From Lachnospiraceae bacterium (GTDB lineage: Bacteria; Bacillota; Clostridia; Lachnospirales; Lachnospiraceae), in contig JAGBBM010000085.1 in NCBI GenBank assembly GCA_017938485.1, positions 1-33,827 on the forward strand: a DNA stretch of 33,827 nucleotides, read 5' to 3'. Shown here one piece after another: positions 8,809 to 16,638 of this stretch (the first letter of the stretch is position 1; each line of letters starts with the position of its first letter). Position numbers and translations under genes: made by a program. Below the pieces are notes generated by a model that was given only the letters and a program-made list of their open reading frames with translations, was not told the DNA's origin and did not search any database.

Positions 8809-9690
8809 ATGCATTATAAAGAGGTTAAAGCAATTCTATCCCCTCAAAATGGAATGAATTTGTATAGGGGTTGTACCCATGGATGTATATATTGTGATTC
8901 TAGAAGTAAATGCTATCGAATGAATCACGACTTTGAGGACGTGGAGATAAAGCTTAAGGCGGATGAACTGTTAGAACATACCTTAAAGCGTAAACGTACA
9001 AAGAGTATGATATCCACAGGCTCTATGACTGATCCATACATTCCTTTAGAGGAAGAATTAAAGCTTACAAGAAGATGTATCAATCAGATAGAGAGATTTG
9101 ATTTTGGACTTGTTATTCAGACTAAGTCAAATCTTATCTTAAGGGATATTGATATATTAGAAAAAATTAATAAAAAGACAAAATGTGTAGTTGCCACTAC
9201 TCTCACAACCTACGATGAGGAACTCTGTAAGGTTATCGAACCAAATGTAAGCACTACAAAGGAAAGATTTGAGATGCTTATGGCGATGAAGGAAAGAGGA
9301 ATTCCAACTATAGTTTGGCTATCTCCATTTCTTCCCTTTATCAATGATACAGAGGAAAATCTTAGAGGTCTTATGGATTACTGCATCAAGGCAGGAGTAT
9401 ATGGTATAATCAATTTCGGTATTGGACTTACTCTTCGAGAGGGAAACAGAGAATATTTTTATGAGCAGTTAGATAGAAAATTCCCAGGCCTAAAAGAAAA
9501 GTACATAGAGACCTATGGAAATGCATATGAGGTTGTAAGCTCAAATAATGATTACCTTATGCAGATTTTTAAAGAACTATGTGAAGAACATGGTATCCAA
9601 TATGACAGAGAAGAATTATTTAGGTATATGAGGGAGTATAAGAATAAGACTCTAGGAACCCAGATGTCCTTGTTTGATTTTTTTGAGTAG
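8809..9690 (+). CDS. SPL-family radical SAM protein with C-terminal clamp-binding-like motif
   Basis: A 293-residue member of the spore-photoproduct-lyase-like radical SAM family. The cluster motif is C22-THG-C26-IY-C29 (CxxxCxxC), which binds the 4Fe-4S cluster that cleaves S-adenosylmethionine. It is followed by the TGSMTDPYIPLE and VIQTKSNLILRD segments typical of this family. Canonical members reverse UV photoproducts in DNA, but many relatives have unknown substrates, so the reaction is not fixed by sequence. The last residues read QMSLFDFFE; QMSLF (285-289) closely matches the bacterial beta-sliding-clamp binding pentapeptide (QL[S/D]LF). The gene starts 13 bases after jetC, with AGAGGTGG before it and no terminator between, so it should be the fourth gene of the operon, where jetD is expected. 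It appears intact. Confidence 0.85.
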   Translation: MHYKEVKAILSPQNGMNLYRGCTHGCIYCDSRSKCYRMNHDFEDVEIKLKADELLEHTLKRKRTKSMISTGSMTDPYIPLEEELKLTRRCINQIERFDFGLVIQTKSNLILRDIDILEKINKKTKCVVATTLTTYDEELCKVIEPNVSTTKERFEMLMAMKERGIPTIVWLSPFLPFINDTEENLRGLMDYCIKAGVYGIINFGIGLTLREGNREYFYEQLDRKFPGLKEKYIETYGNAYEVVSSNNDYLMQIFKELCEEHGIQYDREELFRYMREYKNKTLGTQMSLFDFFE

Positions 9691-9701
9691 TGTGCTATAC
9701 T
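9674..9701 (+). promoter_or_regulatory. Extended -10 promoter for the zinc-ribbon/malic enzyme operon
   Basis: TTGATT (9674-9679), a 16-base spacer and TATACT (9696-9701), with TG at 9693-9694 forming an extended -10 element. It overlaps the last codons of the radical SAM gene and would start transcription about 35 bases before the zinc-ribbon ATG. No terminator is seen between the genes, so read-through is also possible. Confidence 0.55.
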
Positions 9702-9744
9702 TTATGGTATTAGTATGTAATTAAGTTAAAAGGAGACTTTTATT

Positions 9745-10173
9745 ATGATATGTCCTATATGTAATGAAAATATTGATGACGGTATAAAGTATTGTACTAG
9801 CTGTGGCGCGGAAGTTGCTGCATTTGCAGGTGTTACACCAGATAAAATTATAGTTAATCAGACTCCTGAGCAGCAGCAAGAGATGGGTGACGATAGTGTG
9901 ACTCAGCTTATACCGGAAAACTATATGACAGCTGAGGGTGACGACAGTGTGACTCAGCTTATACCAGAGAATTATATGACAGCAAAAGGTGATGACAGCG
10001 CTACTATGTTGTTAGATCCTCTTGATGGTAAGATGCCTGTGAATACTCAGATAACATACCAACAGAATATACCAGTAAACAATCCAGCGAAAAAAAGCAA
10101 TGCGTTGCCTTTTTTTGTTATTGGTGGTTTGGTTCTTCTTGGTATCATTGCATTGGCAATATTATTTATTTAA
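9745..10173 (+). CDS. Zinc-ribbon protein with tandem 17-residue repeats and C-terminal TM anchor
   Basis: A 142-residue protein. The N-terminus is a treble-clef-like zinc ribbon with two CxxC knuckles (CPIC at residues 3-6 and CTSCG about 13 residues later). Two and a half tandem repeats follow (GDDSVTQLIPENYMTAE, residues 48-64 and 65-81, then GDDSATMLLDP). A polar linker leads to one C-terminal hydrophobic helix (about 120-142), so it should be tail-anchored with the zinc ribbon in the cytosol. Each repeat has an acidic-Ser/Thr core (DDSVTQL) that could be a phosphorylation or docking site; this is speculation. AAGGAG precedes the ATG. It is the first gene of a compact run with a membrane protein, a small coiled-coil protein and malic enzyme. 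Function unknown. Confidence 0.85.
   Translation: MICPICNENIDDGIKYCTSCGAEVAAFAGVTPDKIIVNQTPEQQQEMGDDSVTQLIPENYMTAEGDDSVTQLIPENYMTAKGDDSATMLLDPLDGKMPVNTQITYQQNIPVNNPAKKSNALPFFVIGGLVLLGIIALAILFI
9886..10020 (+). repeat. In-frame 51-bp tandem repeats in the zinc-ribbon gene
   Basis: Two 51-bp units (9886-9936 and 9937-9987) differ mostly at third codon positions. A partial, diverged third unit covers 9988-10020. The first two peptide units are identical in 16 of 17 residues, while the DNA differs at several synonymous sites. This suggests selection on the peptide, not a very recent duplication. Confidence 0.9.
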
Positions 10174-10190
10174 ATTAAGGAGTACATATT

Positions 10191-10811
10191 ATGAGTAAGA
10201 AAAAGTCAGGAAATAATATACAAAAAAAGACTACCACACCTAAGAAACAAGAGATAAAATATGAAGCACAGCCAGATGTGCAACTTACACCTTACACTCT
10301 TATAGCAATGCTTGCTATTGCAGTTTCTGGTGGTGTGACTGCTATAGCAGGTGCTTTACTTGGTAATCCGTTTTTTCATTGGTTGGATACAATATATAGA
10401 AATGAAACAAATGAAACCATGATAGAAGTATTGGCTATAACTCTTTTTCAAGATGCAGGAGTAGATGGTAAGATAAAAGTACTGCTTGTTTTATCTGTTG
10501 TTCTTGTGGGTATTGCTGCTGTTGTATCCCTGGTAGACATGATAAGAGCTATGGCTCCAGAGAAAAAACCTATGCCAATTTTAGCCTGGGTGGCACTTGC
10601 ATTTTCCGTTGTATCTGTTATCTTGTTTGCTGTTGGAACAAAGGTTATGTATGATAACAGTTCCTTTGCAAACTTCAAAATAGGATTTAATTTTAATATT
10701 TATACAGGTGTAGCTATAGCACATTTGGTAAATTTAGTATTTATGGTGACTAATATCATTGGAAACTATAAAGGTCTTAAAAGATTTGAAAAAGATGGTA
10801 AGGCATATTAG
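10191..10811 (+). CDS. Unrecognised four-TM membrane protein with Lys-rich N-terminus
   Basis: A 206-residue protein I do not recognise. A lysine-rich N-terminal tail (residues 1-25, about ten Lys) precedes four hydrophobic segments: about 36-60 (LIAMLAIAVSGGVTAIAGALL), 98-122 (VLLVLSVVLVGIAAVVSLVDM), 128-150 (PILAWVALAFSVVSVILFAVG) and 172-194. An extracytoplasmic loop (FFHWLDTIYRNETNET) lies between the first two, and the C-terminus is short and basic. AAGGAG precedes the ATG. The gene lies 17 bases after the zinc-ribbon anchor protein and 14 bases before the small coiled-coil gene, so the three are likely cotranscribed. The mixture suggests a small membrane-associated assembly, but no reaction can be proposed. 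Confidence 0.8.
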   Translation: MSKKKSGNNIQKKTTTPKKQEIKYEAQPDVQLTPYTLIAMLAIAVSGGVTAIAGALLGNPFFHWLDTIYRNETNETMIEVLAITLFQDAGVDGKIKVLLVLSVVLVGIAAVVSLVDMIRAMAPEKKPMPILAWVALAFSVVSVILFAVGTKVMYDNSSFANFKIGFNFNIYTGVAIAHLVNLVFMVTNIIGNYKGLKRFEKDGKAY

Positions 10812-10825
10812 AGAGGAGAGACATT

Positions 10826-11092
10826 ATGGCATTTGCAGATTTTGTGAAAACAGTAAAAAATGAGACTGGTGATGCTATTGAGATAACTAAACTTAAGGCA
10901 AAGATTAGTAAAGAAAAAACTAATGTGAAAGATTGTTATGAAAAGATTGGTGAGTTAGTATATAGAGAGTACGCTAAGACTCATGTAGCAGATGAATCCT
11001 TGATGGAATATATGACTAAGATAGATGCTTCAAGGGAACAGATAAGAATTTACAATGATGAGATATCAAAAGTTAAGATGAGTGATAAGTAG
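10826..11092 (+). CDS. Small helical coiled-coil protein related to zinc-ribbon stress-type proteins
   Basis: An 88-residue, almost entirely helical protein rich in Lys and Glu. It starts MAFADFVKTVKNETGDAIEITKLKAKISKE and ends in a second helix (KIDASREQIRIYNDEISKVK). From memory, clostridial proteins with this N-terminus usually continue into a C-terminal CxxC zinc ribbon; this one stops before it. A separate zinc ribbon is encoded two genes upstream, in the first gene of the operon, so the domain may have been relocated. GGAGAG precedes the ATG, and malic enzyme begins 11 bases downstream. No catalytic residues are seen; a scaffolding role is the safest guess. Confidence 0.75.
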   Translation: MAFADFVKTVKNETGDAIEITKLKAKISKEKTNVKDCYEKIGELVYREYAKTHVADESLMEYMTKIDASREQIRIYNDEISKVKMSDK

Positions 11093-11103
11093 AGGATTTC
11101 GTA

Positions 11104-12273
11104 ATGAATTTCAATGAACTAAGCTTAAAGATGCACGAAGAAAATAGAGGCAAGGTAGAGGTTGTTTCTAAAGTTAAAATTAAGGATAGAAATGATTTGA
11201 GTACAGCATACACCCCAGGTGTTGCGGAGCCTTGTAGGAAAATTAGAGATAATAAGGATGATGTGTACAAGTATACATGTAAGTCCAATATGGTGGCAGT
11301 GGTATCAGATGGTACAGCGGTTCTTGGTCTTGGAGATATTGGGCCGGAAGCAGCTATTCCAGTTATGGAGGGAAAGGCTATTCTTTTCAAAGAATTTGCT
11401 GGAGTGGATGCATTTCCTATATGCCTTGATACAAAAGATGTGGATGAGATTGTGGAGACTGTAAAACGTATAGCTCCAGTTTTCGGTGGAATCAATTTAG
11501 AGGATATCTCTGCACCAAGATGCTTTGAGGTGGAAAGACGCCTTAAAGAGGAATTAGACATACCTGTATTTCATGATGATCAACATGGTACTGCTATTGT
11601 TGTTTCAGCGGGACTTATCAATGCGTTAAAACTTGTAGGAAAACCTTTTAATGAGGCAAGTGTAGTTATAAACGGAGCTGGTTCAGCGGGTATATCCATA
11701 TGTAAGCTGTTGTTGCAGCTCGGCATTGGAAATGCGGTTTTAGTGGATAAAAATGGTGCTCTTTGCCCAGGAGAGGACTGGATGAATGAGGCTCAAGCTG
11801 ATATGGCAAAGATTACTAATAAGAAGCGCGAGAAGGGTTCGTTGGTTGACATAATTAAGGGCAAAGATGTTTTTGTGGGAGTTTCTGCTCCAAATATTGT
11901 TACAGCTGATATGGTTGCATCTATGGCAAAGGATCCTATTGTTTTTGCTATGGCTAATCCAACACCTGAGATTATGCCTGAGGAGGCAAAAAAGGGTGGA
12001 GTAAGAGTTATGGCAACGGGCCGTTCAGACTATCCAAATCAGATTAATAATGTTCTTGTTTTTCCTGGGATTTTTAGAGGTGCTCTCGATGCGAGAGCCA
12101 CAGGAATTACTGAGGAGATGAAAATAGCTGCTGCAAAGGCTATTGCATCTATTGTAACAGATGAAGAATTAAATGAAGAATACATTATCCCAGGAGCTTT
12201 TGATGAGAGGGTTGCAAAAGTTGTTGCAAAAGCTGTGGCTGATGAGGCAGTCCGCCTTGGGATAACCAGATAG
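11104..12273 (+). CDS. NAD(P)-dependent malic enzyme (oxaloacetate-decarboxylating)
   Basis: A 389-residue malic enzyme of the short bacterial class. It oxidatively decarboxylates L-malate to pyruvate and CO2 with reduction of NAD or NADP, joining C4 acid metabolism to pyruvate. Visible motifs: YTPGVAEPCRKI (N-terminal substrate region with catalytic Tyr), LGLGDIGPEAAIPVMEGKA, GINLEDISAPRCFEVE and DIPVFHDDQHGTAIV (metal ligands D and E plus catalytic Lys region), a Rossmann turn GAGSAGISI, and MANPTPEIMPEEA. The length is normal and the frame intact. AGAGGA lies 12 bases before the ATG. It is the last gene before a strong terminator, and follows the coiled-coil gene by 11 bases, so it probably shares the upstream promoter. 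Coenzyme preference cannot be read safely. Confidence 0.95.
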   Translation: MNFNELSLKMHEENRGKVEVVSKVKIKDRNDLSTAYTPGVAEPCRKIRDNKDDVYKYTCKSNMVAVVSDGTAVLGLGDIGPEAAIPVMEGKAILFKEFAGVDAFPICLDTKDVDEIVETVKRIAPVFGGINLEDISAPRCFEVERRLKEELDIPVFHDDQHGTAIVVSAGLINALKLVGKPFNEASVVINGAGSAGISICKLLLQLGIGNAVLVDKNGALCPGEDWMNEAQADMAKITNKKREKGSLVDIIKGKDVFVGVSAPNIVTADMVASMAKDPIVFAMANPTPEIMPEEAKKGGVRVMATGRSDYPNQINNVLVFPGIFRGALDARATGITEEMKIAAAKAIASIVTDEELNEEYIIPGAFDERVAKVVAKAVADEAVRLGITR

Positions 12274-12282
12274 AAAAAAGAA

Positions 12283-12317
12283 AATCCTGAGGAACTTTAG
12301 TTCCTTAGGATTATTTT
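12283..12317 (+). terminator. Intrinsic terminator between malic enzyme and moxR
   Basis: AATCCTGAGGAAC (12283-12295) pairs with GTTCCTTAGGATT (12300-12312) as a 13-bp stem with one G-U pair and a 4-base loop, followed by ATTTT. The MoxR ribosome site begins four bases later, so the hairpin could also attenuate entry into the next operon. Confidence 0.85.
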
Positions 12318-12333
12318 AAAAGGAGGTAGCAAA

Positions 12334-13260
12334 ATGCAGAACAAGATAGCTAGTGTTCAGGCGGAAGTTAACAAAGTAATAAAGGGTAAGAGTCATATTG
12401 TTTCAAAAGTTCTTGCGGCCATTATTGCAGGGGGACATATTCTTATGGAGGATATCCCTGGCGTGGGAAAAACAACCCTCGCCACAACTTTTGCAAAATC
12501 TATGTCTCTTGATTATAAAAGAGTACAGTTTACTCCTGACGTTTTGCCAAGTGATATATTGGGATTTTCTATGTACAATTCGGGAACGAAGGAATTTGAA
12601 TATAAAGAGGGAGCAGTTTTCTGTAATCTTTTCCTTGCAGATGAGATTAATAGAACCTCGCCTAAAACTCAGTCCGCATTGCTAGAGGTAATGGAGGAGG
12701 GTACTGCCACTGTTGATGGCGTGACTAGAAAGCTTCCTAATCCATTTATTGTAATAGCAACTGAAAATCCTTATGGTTCATCAGGAACCCAGATGCTTCC
12801 AGAGTCCCAGCTTGATAGATTTATGGTGTGTCTTTCTATGGGGTATCCAAGTCACAGTGATGCAGTTGAGATATTAAAGGGTAATGCATCAAGACCACTT
12901 GAGTCTGTGGAGGCAATTATATCTGTGGAAGAGCTTGTGGCACTTAGAGCAAAGGCTAATGACTTATATGTACATGATGAGATATATGAGTATATTGTCA
13001 ATATAGTTGAGGCAACAAGAAGTATGGAGATTTTCTCTATGGGTGCAAGTCCAAGAGGTACCATAGCAATTCTTAAGATGGCAAAAGCTTTGGCAGTTAT
13101 AGAAGGTAGAGATTTTGTTACAGCTAAGGATGTACAGAGTGTAGCTAAGGACACCTTGGGTCACAGAGTTAAACTCAGCGCGAGAGGAAAAGCGCAAGGA
13201 ATCACAGTTGAGCAGGCTATATATATGGTTTTACAGAATGTGCCAGCTCCTAGAAATTAA
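12334..13260 (+). CDS. MoxR-family AAA+ ATPase
   Basis: A 308-residue MoxR-type AAA+ ATPase. Members act as chaperone-like ATPases that mature or regulate partner protein complexes. The Walker A sits in GHILMEDIPGVGKTTLA (K46, T47). Next come the MoxR-typical RVQFTPDVLPSDILG, Walker B FLADEINR (D103, E104), SALLEVMEE, IATENPYGSSGTQMLPESQLDRFM (sensor 1 and arginine finger region) and a C-terminal helical lid with GASPRGTIAI (sensor 2). Length is normal. AGGAGG at 12321-12326 has ideal spacing to the ATG. It is followed by a DUF58 protein and a membrane transglutaminase, the widely conserved trio. No promoter of its own is evident between the terminator hairpin and its ribosome site. Confidence 0.95.
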   Translation: MQNKIASVQAEVNKVIKGKSHIVSKVLAAIIAGGHILMEDIPGVGKTTLATTFAKSMSLDYKRVQFTPDVLPSDILGFSMYNSGTKEFEYKEGAVFCNLFLADEINRTSPKTQSALLEVMEEGTATVDGVTRKLPNPFIVIATENPYGSSGTQMLPESQLDRFMVCLSMGYPSHSDAVEILKGNASRPLESVEAIISVEELVALRAKANDLYVHDEIYEYIVNIVEATRSMEIFSMGASPRGTIAILKMAKALAVIEGRDFVTAKDVQSVAKDTLGHRVKLSARGKAQGITVEQAIYMVLQNVPAPRN

Positions 13261-13270
13261 GGGAAGATAT

Positions 13271-14314
13271 ATGGAAAATACTTTTAGGTTAATTGGATAT
13301 GGACTCCTTTTTTTGCTGGATGTATTGCTGTACTATTTCTTGCACAGTCATTTTACATTTATTGTTATGATTCTTATGATTGTGGCACCTATTGTATCGT
13401 TGATTAGTGCCATTATATTGAAAAAATATGTGACAGTGGAAGTGACCAATCAAGATAAGACTAGCAGATATGGAAAGCAGAACGAGGAAGCATTCTTTCT
13501 CATAAAAATACATAATCCTACACCTTTTGTTGCATTGGATGTGAAGATGACAGTTACGGTTTCTAACACCTTCTTCAAGACCGAGGGAACAAAAACTTTT
13601 GTTGTGCCTATATATGCCCTTAAGGGTTATACCCTAGAACTACCTATGTTACCAAATCTTTGTGGCATAGTTTCTGTTAAAGTCACCTCTCTTAAGATTA
13701 AGGATTTAATGGGCTTTAAATTCTTTAATAAAAAAATGGAAGCAGAGCATGAACTTATAATTATTCCTGAGGAAATATCAGATTCTATGGAAGAGTTACC
13801 TGGTTTGGAACAGGGTATGCTTGAGAGTGAAGAAAGCACAAAAAGAGGTAATGACTTTTCAGATGTTCAGGAGATTAGAGAATATATTCCAGGGGATAAG
13901 CTTATGAGTATTCACTGGAAACTGTCTGCCAAAAGAGACATACTTATGGTTAAAGATAGAGTTAGTATGTCTGATAAACAGTTGGTTATATTGCCGGAGT
14001 TATGTGGGGCCAACAATTTTTTGCTAGAACAGATAGTAGTTACAACTTACTCAGTTATTGCTAAGCTTATTAAAGACAAAACTACAGTGAGACTTATGTA
14101 CTGGAGTAGCAAAAGATATGAGTATGAAGACATAAGGTTAGATTACATAGAGGATGTAAATGACGCATTTGCCAAAATGTTCTATGAGGATACTTATGCA
14201 AGCTATGATGAGGCTTCCTCATATATGGCAAATGTGCATCCTGAGATGAAAGCATATGTACACGTAACTGCAGATGCTGGTAGAGTAACTGTAAATGTAA
14301 GGGAGAATGGTTAG
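13271..14314 (+). CDS. DUF58 domain membrane protein
   Basis: A 347-residue DUF58 protein. I chose the ATG at 13271, ten bases after the moxR stop and with AGGGAAG just before it; an ATG at 13208 lies inside moxR and is not preceded by a good site. Two membrane helices (about residues 5-24 and 28-50) lead to a beta-rich domain, then the DUF58 signature near residue 200 (EIREYIPGDKLMSIHWKLSAKRDILMVKD) and a vWA-like C-terminal portion (QLVILPELCG). Family members are paired with MoxR ATPases and are thought to be their membrane partners. The gene shares one base with the next (TTAGTG), so translation is coupled to the transglutaminase. Confidence 0.92.
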   Translation: MENTFRLIGYGLLFLLDVLLYYFLHSHFTFIVMILMIVAPIVSLISAIILKKYVTVEVTNQDKTSRYGKQNEEAFFLIKIHNPTPFVALDVKMTVTVSNTFFKTEGTKTFVVPIYALKGYTLELPMLPNLCGIVSVKVTSLKIKDLMGFKFFNKKMEAEHELIIIPEEISDSMEELPGLEQGMLESEESTKRGNDFSDVQEIREYIPGDKLMSIHWKLSAKRDILMVKDRVSMSDKQLVILPELCGANNFLLEQIVVTTYSVIAKLIKDKTTVRLMYWSSKRYEYEDIRLDYIEDVNDAFAKMFYEDTYASYDEASSYMANVHPEMKAYVHVTADAGRVTVNVRENG

Positions 14315-16638
14315 TGGCTACTAAAAGAAAACAAGAGCCAATTGAATATATAACTCTGTGTGAGGGTGTTACTTTAAGTCCTTCCTTTTTTGAAAAGAAA
14401 GAAAATCGACTTTTAACACTTCTTCTAAAGGGTTTTATTGTATATCTTTTATCTATGGGTAGTATAGGTTTTTACTTATCTGCTATTGATGTTAAGGAAT
14501 ACAATGAGGTGTTGTGTCATCTGGTAATTGGTGGCATGGCTATTTTGTGTGCATTTTTATATTACAGATTATTTGTTGAGAATACTGGGTATTTGATTCT
14601 GTTTGCGTTGTTTGGTTTAGCAGTGTATCAATTCAGAATTTATATTAACAGTGGATTTTATGCATTGGTTAACATAACTACAGATAGAGCATCTCAATAT
14701 TTTAACGTAGATATTCAAAGACTTTACACAGAACAGATTGAAAACCGATATGTGACCATTACCTTTGTGTGCCTTTTTATAGGTGTAGTTTTGGATGTAT
14801 TACTAAATGTATATATATCTAGACGTATGCAATATGTGAATTCAATATTTTTTATAATGGGTCTTAATCTCATCCCTCTTTATCTTACTGAAGAACCGGA
14901 TATGCGATATGTAATTATGATGCTTGCCGGTGTGGTAATGGCGTATATTTTTAAGTCCAGTAAACATTATAGTCCACAGGTAAATGTAAAGAGAGATGAT
15001 AGGGTTTTTGCCCATAAGGGAAGAAAAAAGAAAAAGAACAGAGAAATATCCTATGTATATGATATAAAAGCACTTGTTCAGGCTGGTATTTTCGGAACTA
15101 TTTTTACAATATGTGTTGTTCTGGCAGTCAGTGCCTTTAAGCCAAAGGATTCATTTAATGTAGGTTATCAAGGTAACAAGTACAAGGAACTTACTATGGC
15201 TGCTGTAAGCACCTTACTTATGGATGGTTGGGATGGATTGTATCGAGATAGAGAAGATGTAGGTGGCATACATGGCGGAAAATTAGGAGATGTATCCACA
15301 GTAAGACTTGATTATGAAACAGATTTAGTGGTGCAGATGACACCATATACCTATGATAGAATTTTCCTCAAATCCTTTACAGGAATTGAATATGTGCCAT
15401 ATGCCAACAGATGGACCAGTATGGCCGACCTTACTCTTTATGATGCCAGTGCCACTCCTGAGGCGGATGCGTTAAAGGATTATTACGAAGGGAAGGGAAA
15501 AGGCTCCTCAAAGGGAGTTATGACCATAAATCCAATAGGCGTCAATGATTTTTACTATCCATATTATACGGAAAATACTCAGATAGAGGGTGTTACATAC
15601 ACTGTAGAGTTTTATCCAAGATTAGATGAAAATGAATCGGTTATTGTACTTTCGGATTATGGGTCAGAGCCATATACAGAGCTTGATTTGTATGTTCCTC
15701 CGGAAAATGAAAAGGCTATAAAGGAGCTTTGCAAGTCAATTGAATGGAGTTCCTCAGATGAAGGTAAAGTTTATGACCTGCAAGCCTATTTTCAGGAAAA
15801 TATACCATATACTATAAGGCCTGGAAAAACTCCTAAAAATGAGGATTTTGTTAATTATTTCCTTATGGATAACAGAAAAGGATATTGTACACATTACGCA
15901 TCGACAGCAGTTTTAGTATTTAGGTATATGGGAATACCTGCTAGATATGTAGAGGGTTATGCTGTAGATTATAATCAGTTTGAAAATGCAGAATTGGTTG
16001 AAGGAACAAAATATGAGGATTATTACAAAGGCTATTCCGAGGTAGGTGAGACAGCTTTGCTTCAGCTAAATGTAACAGACGCAGACGCTCATGCCTGGGT
16101 GGAGATATATATTACAGGCAAAGGCTGGATACCAGTGGAGGTTACACCATCGGGAGAAACCGAAGAAGTTGTTGATTTCTGGGAAATGTTTGATGAGGTA
16201 ATGGGAGACCAAGAAACTGAAGGCGGCGATATAGGCGGAGGAAATATTGTAAACTTTAAGGTGCCGAACAAACTCATAAAATCAGTGTGTTATACCGTAG
16301 CAGGAATTGTGGTAGCCTTATTGCTTATGTTATTAGCCCTTAAGGGAGTAAAAGTCTTAAAAGTGTATGTTAGATATGCAAAGGCTGGAATTAATGATAA
16401 GCTTATATTAAAATATTCAATCTATTGTAAGAAGATGGGCAAGAAAGATAGGGCGTTCAAAGAAAAAATTAATTATGATGAACAGATTGAATATCTGGCA
16501 ACTAAGTATGGATGCCAAGGAGAACAAAAAATAATAGCAATACTAGAAAAAGCAGGTTTTTCTAATATTGCTATAGATGAGGCTGATTATGAGATGGTAA
16601 TGGAATGGTTACCATCATACAGTAAAACAAGTAGTTAA
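14314..16638 (+). CDS. Polytopic membrane transglutaminase-like protein
   Basis: A 774-residue protein starting with GTG at 14314, overlapping the DUF58 stop by one base, with GGGAG upstream. About six membrane helices occupy residues 30-215. A basic cytosolic stretch (KGRKKKKNRE) and a seventh helix (about 252-275) follow, then a large external domain. Its transglutaminase core shows Cys525 (RKGYCTHYAS), a His at 593 (DAHAWVEIY) and WIPVEVTPSG where the third catalytic residue is expected; this resembles the TgpA-like class. A final helix (about 650-675) leads to a cytosolic tail. Such proteins may act as cross-linkers or proteases at the cell surface. It ends the moxR operon and overlaps the convergent gene by four bases. 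Confidence 0.93.
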   Translation: MATKRKQEPIEYITLCEGVTLSPSFFEKKENRLLTLLLKGFIVYLLSMGSIGFYLSAIDVKEYNEVLCHLVIGGMAILCAFLYYRLFVENTGYLILFALFGLAVYQFRIYINSGFYALVNITTDRASQYFNVDIQRLYTEQIENRYVTITFVCLFIGVVLDVLLNVYISRRMQYVNSIFFIMGLNLIPLYLTEEPDMRYVIMMLAGVVMAYIFKSSKHYSPQVNVKRDDRVFAHKGRKKKKNREISYVYDIKALVQAGIFGTIFTICVVLAVSAFKPKDSFNVGYQGNKYKELTMAAVSTLLMDGWDGLYRDREDVGGIHGGKLGDVSTVRLDYETDLVVQMTPYTYDRIFLKSFTGIEYVPYANRWTSMADLTLYDASATPEADALKDYYEGKGKGSSKGVMTINPIGVNDFYYPYYTENTQIEGVTYTVEFYPRLDENESVIVLSDYGSEPYTELDLYVPPENEKAIKELCKSIEWSSSDEGKVYDLQAYFQENIPYTIRPGKTPKNEDFVNYFLMDNRKGYCTHYASTAVLVFRYMGIPARYVEGYAVDYNQFENAELVEGTKYEDYYKGYSEVGETALLQLNVTDADAHAWVEIYITGKGWIPVEVTPSGETEEVVDFWEMFDEVMGDQETEGGDIGGGNIVNFKVPNKLIKSVCYTVAGIVVALLLMLLALKGVKVLKVYVRYAKAGINDKLILKYSIYCKKMGKKDRAFKEKINYDEQIEYLATKYGCQGEQKIIAILEKAGFSNIAIDEADYEMVMEWLPSYSKTSS

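Noticed and set aside
1960-11103. Search for a JetD-like Toprim nuclease beside the Jet-like genes
   Set aside because: None of the adjacent frames has the length or motifs of JetD. The downstream gene is clearly radical SAM (CxxxCxxC) and the upstream genes are small membrane proteins.
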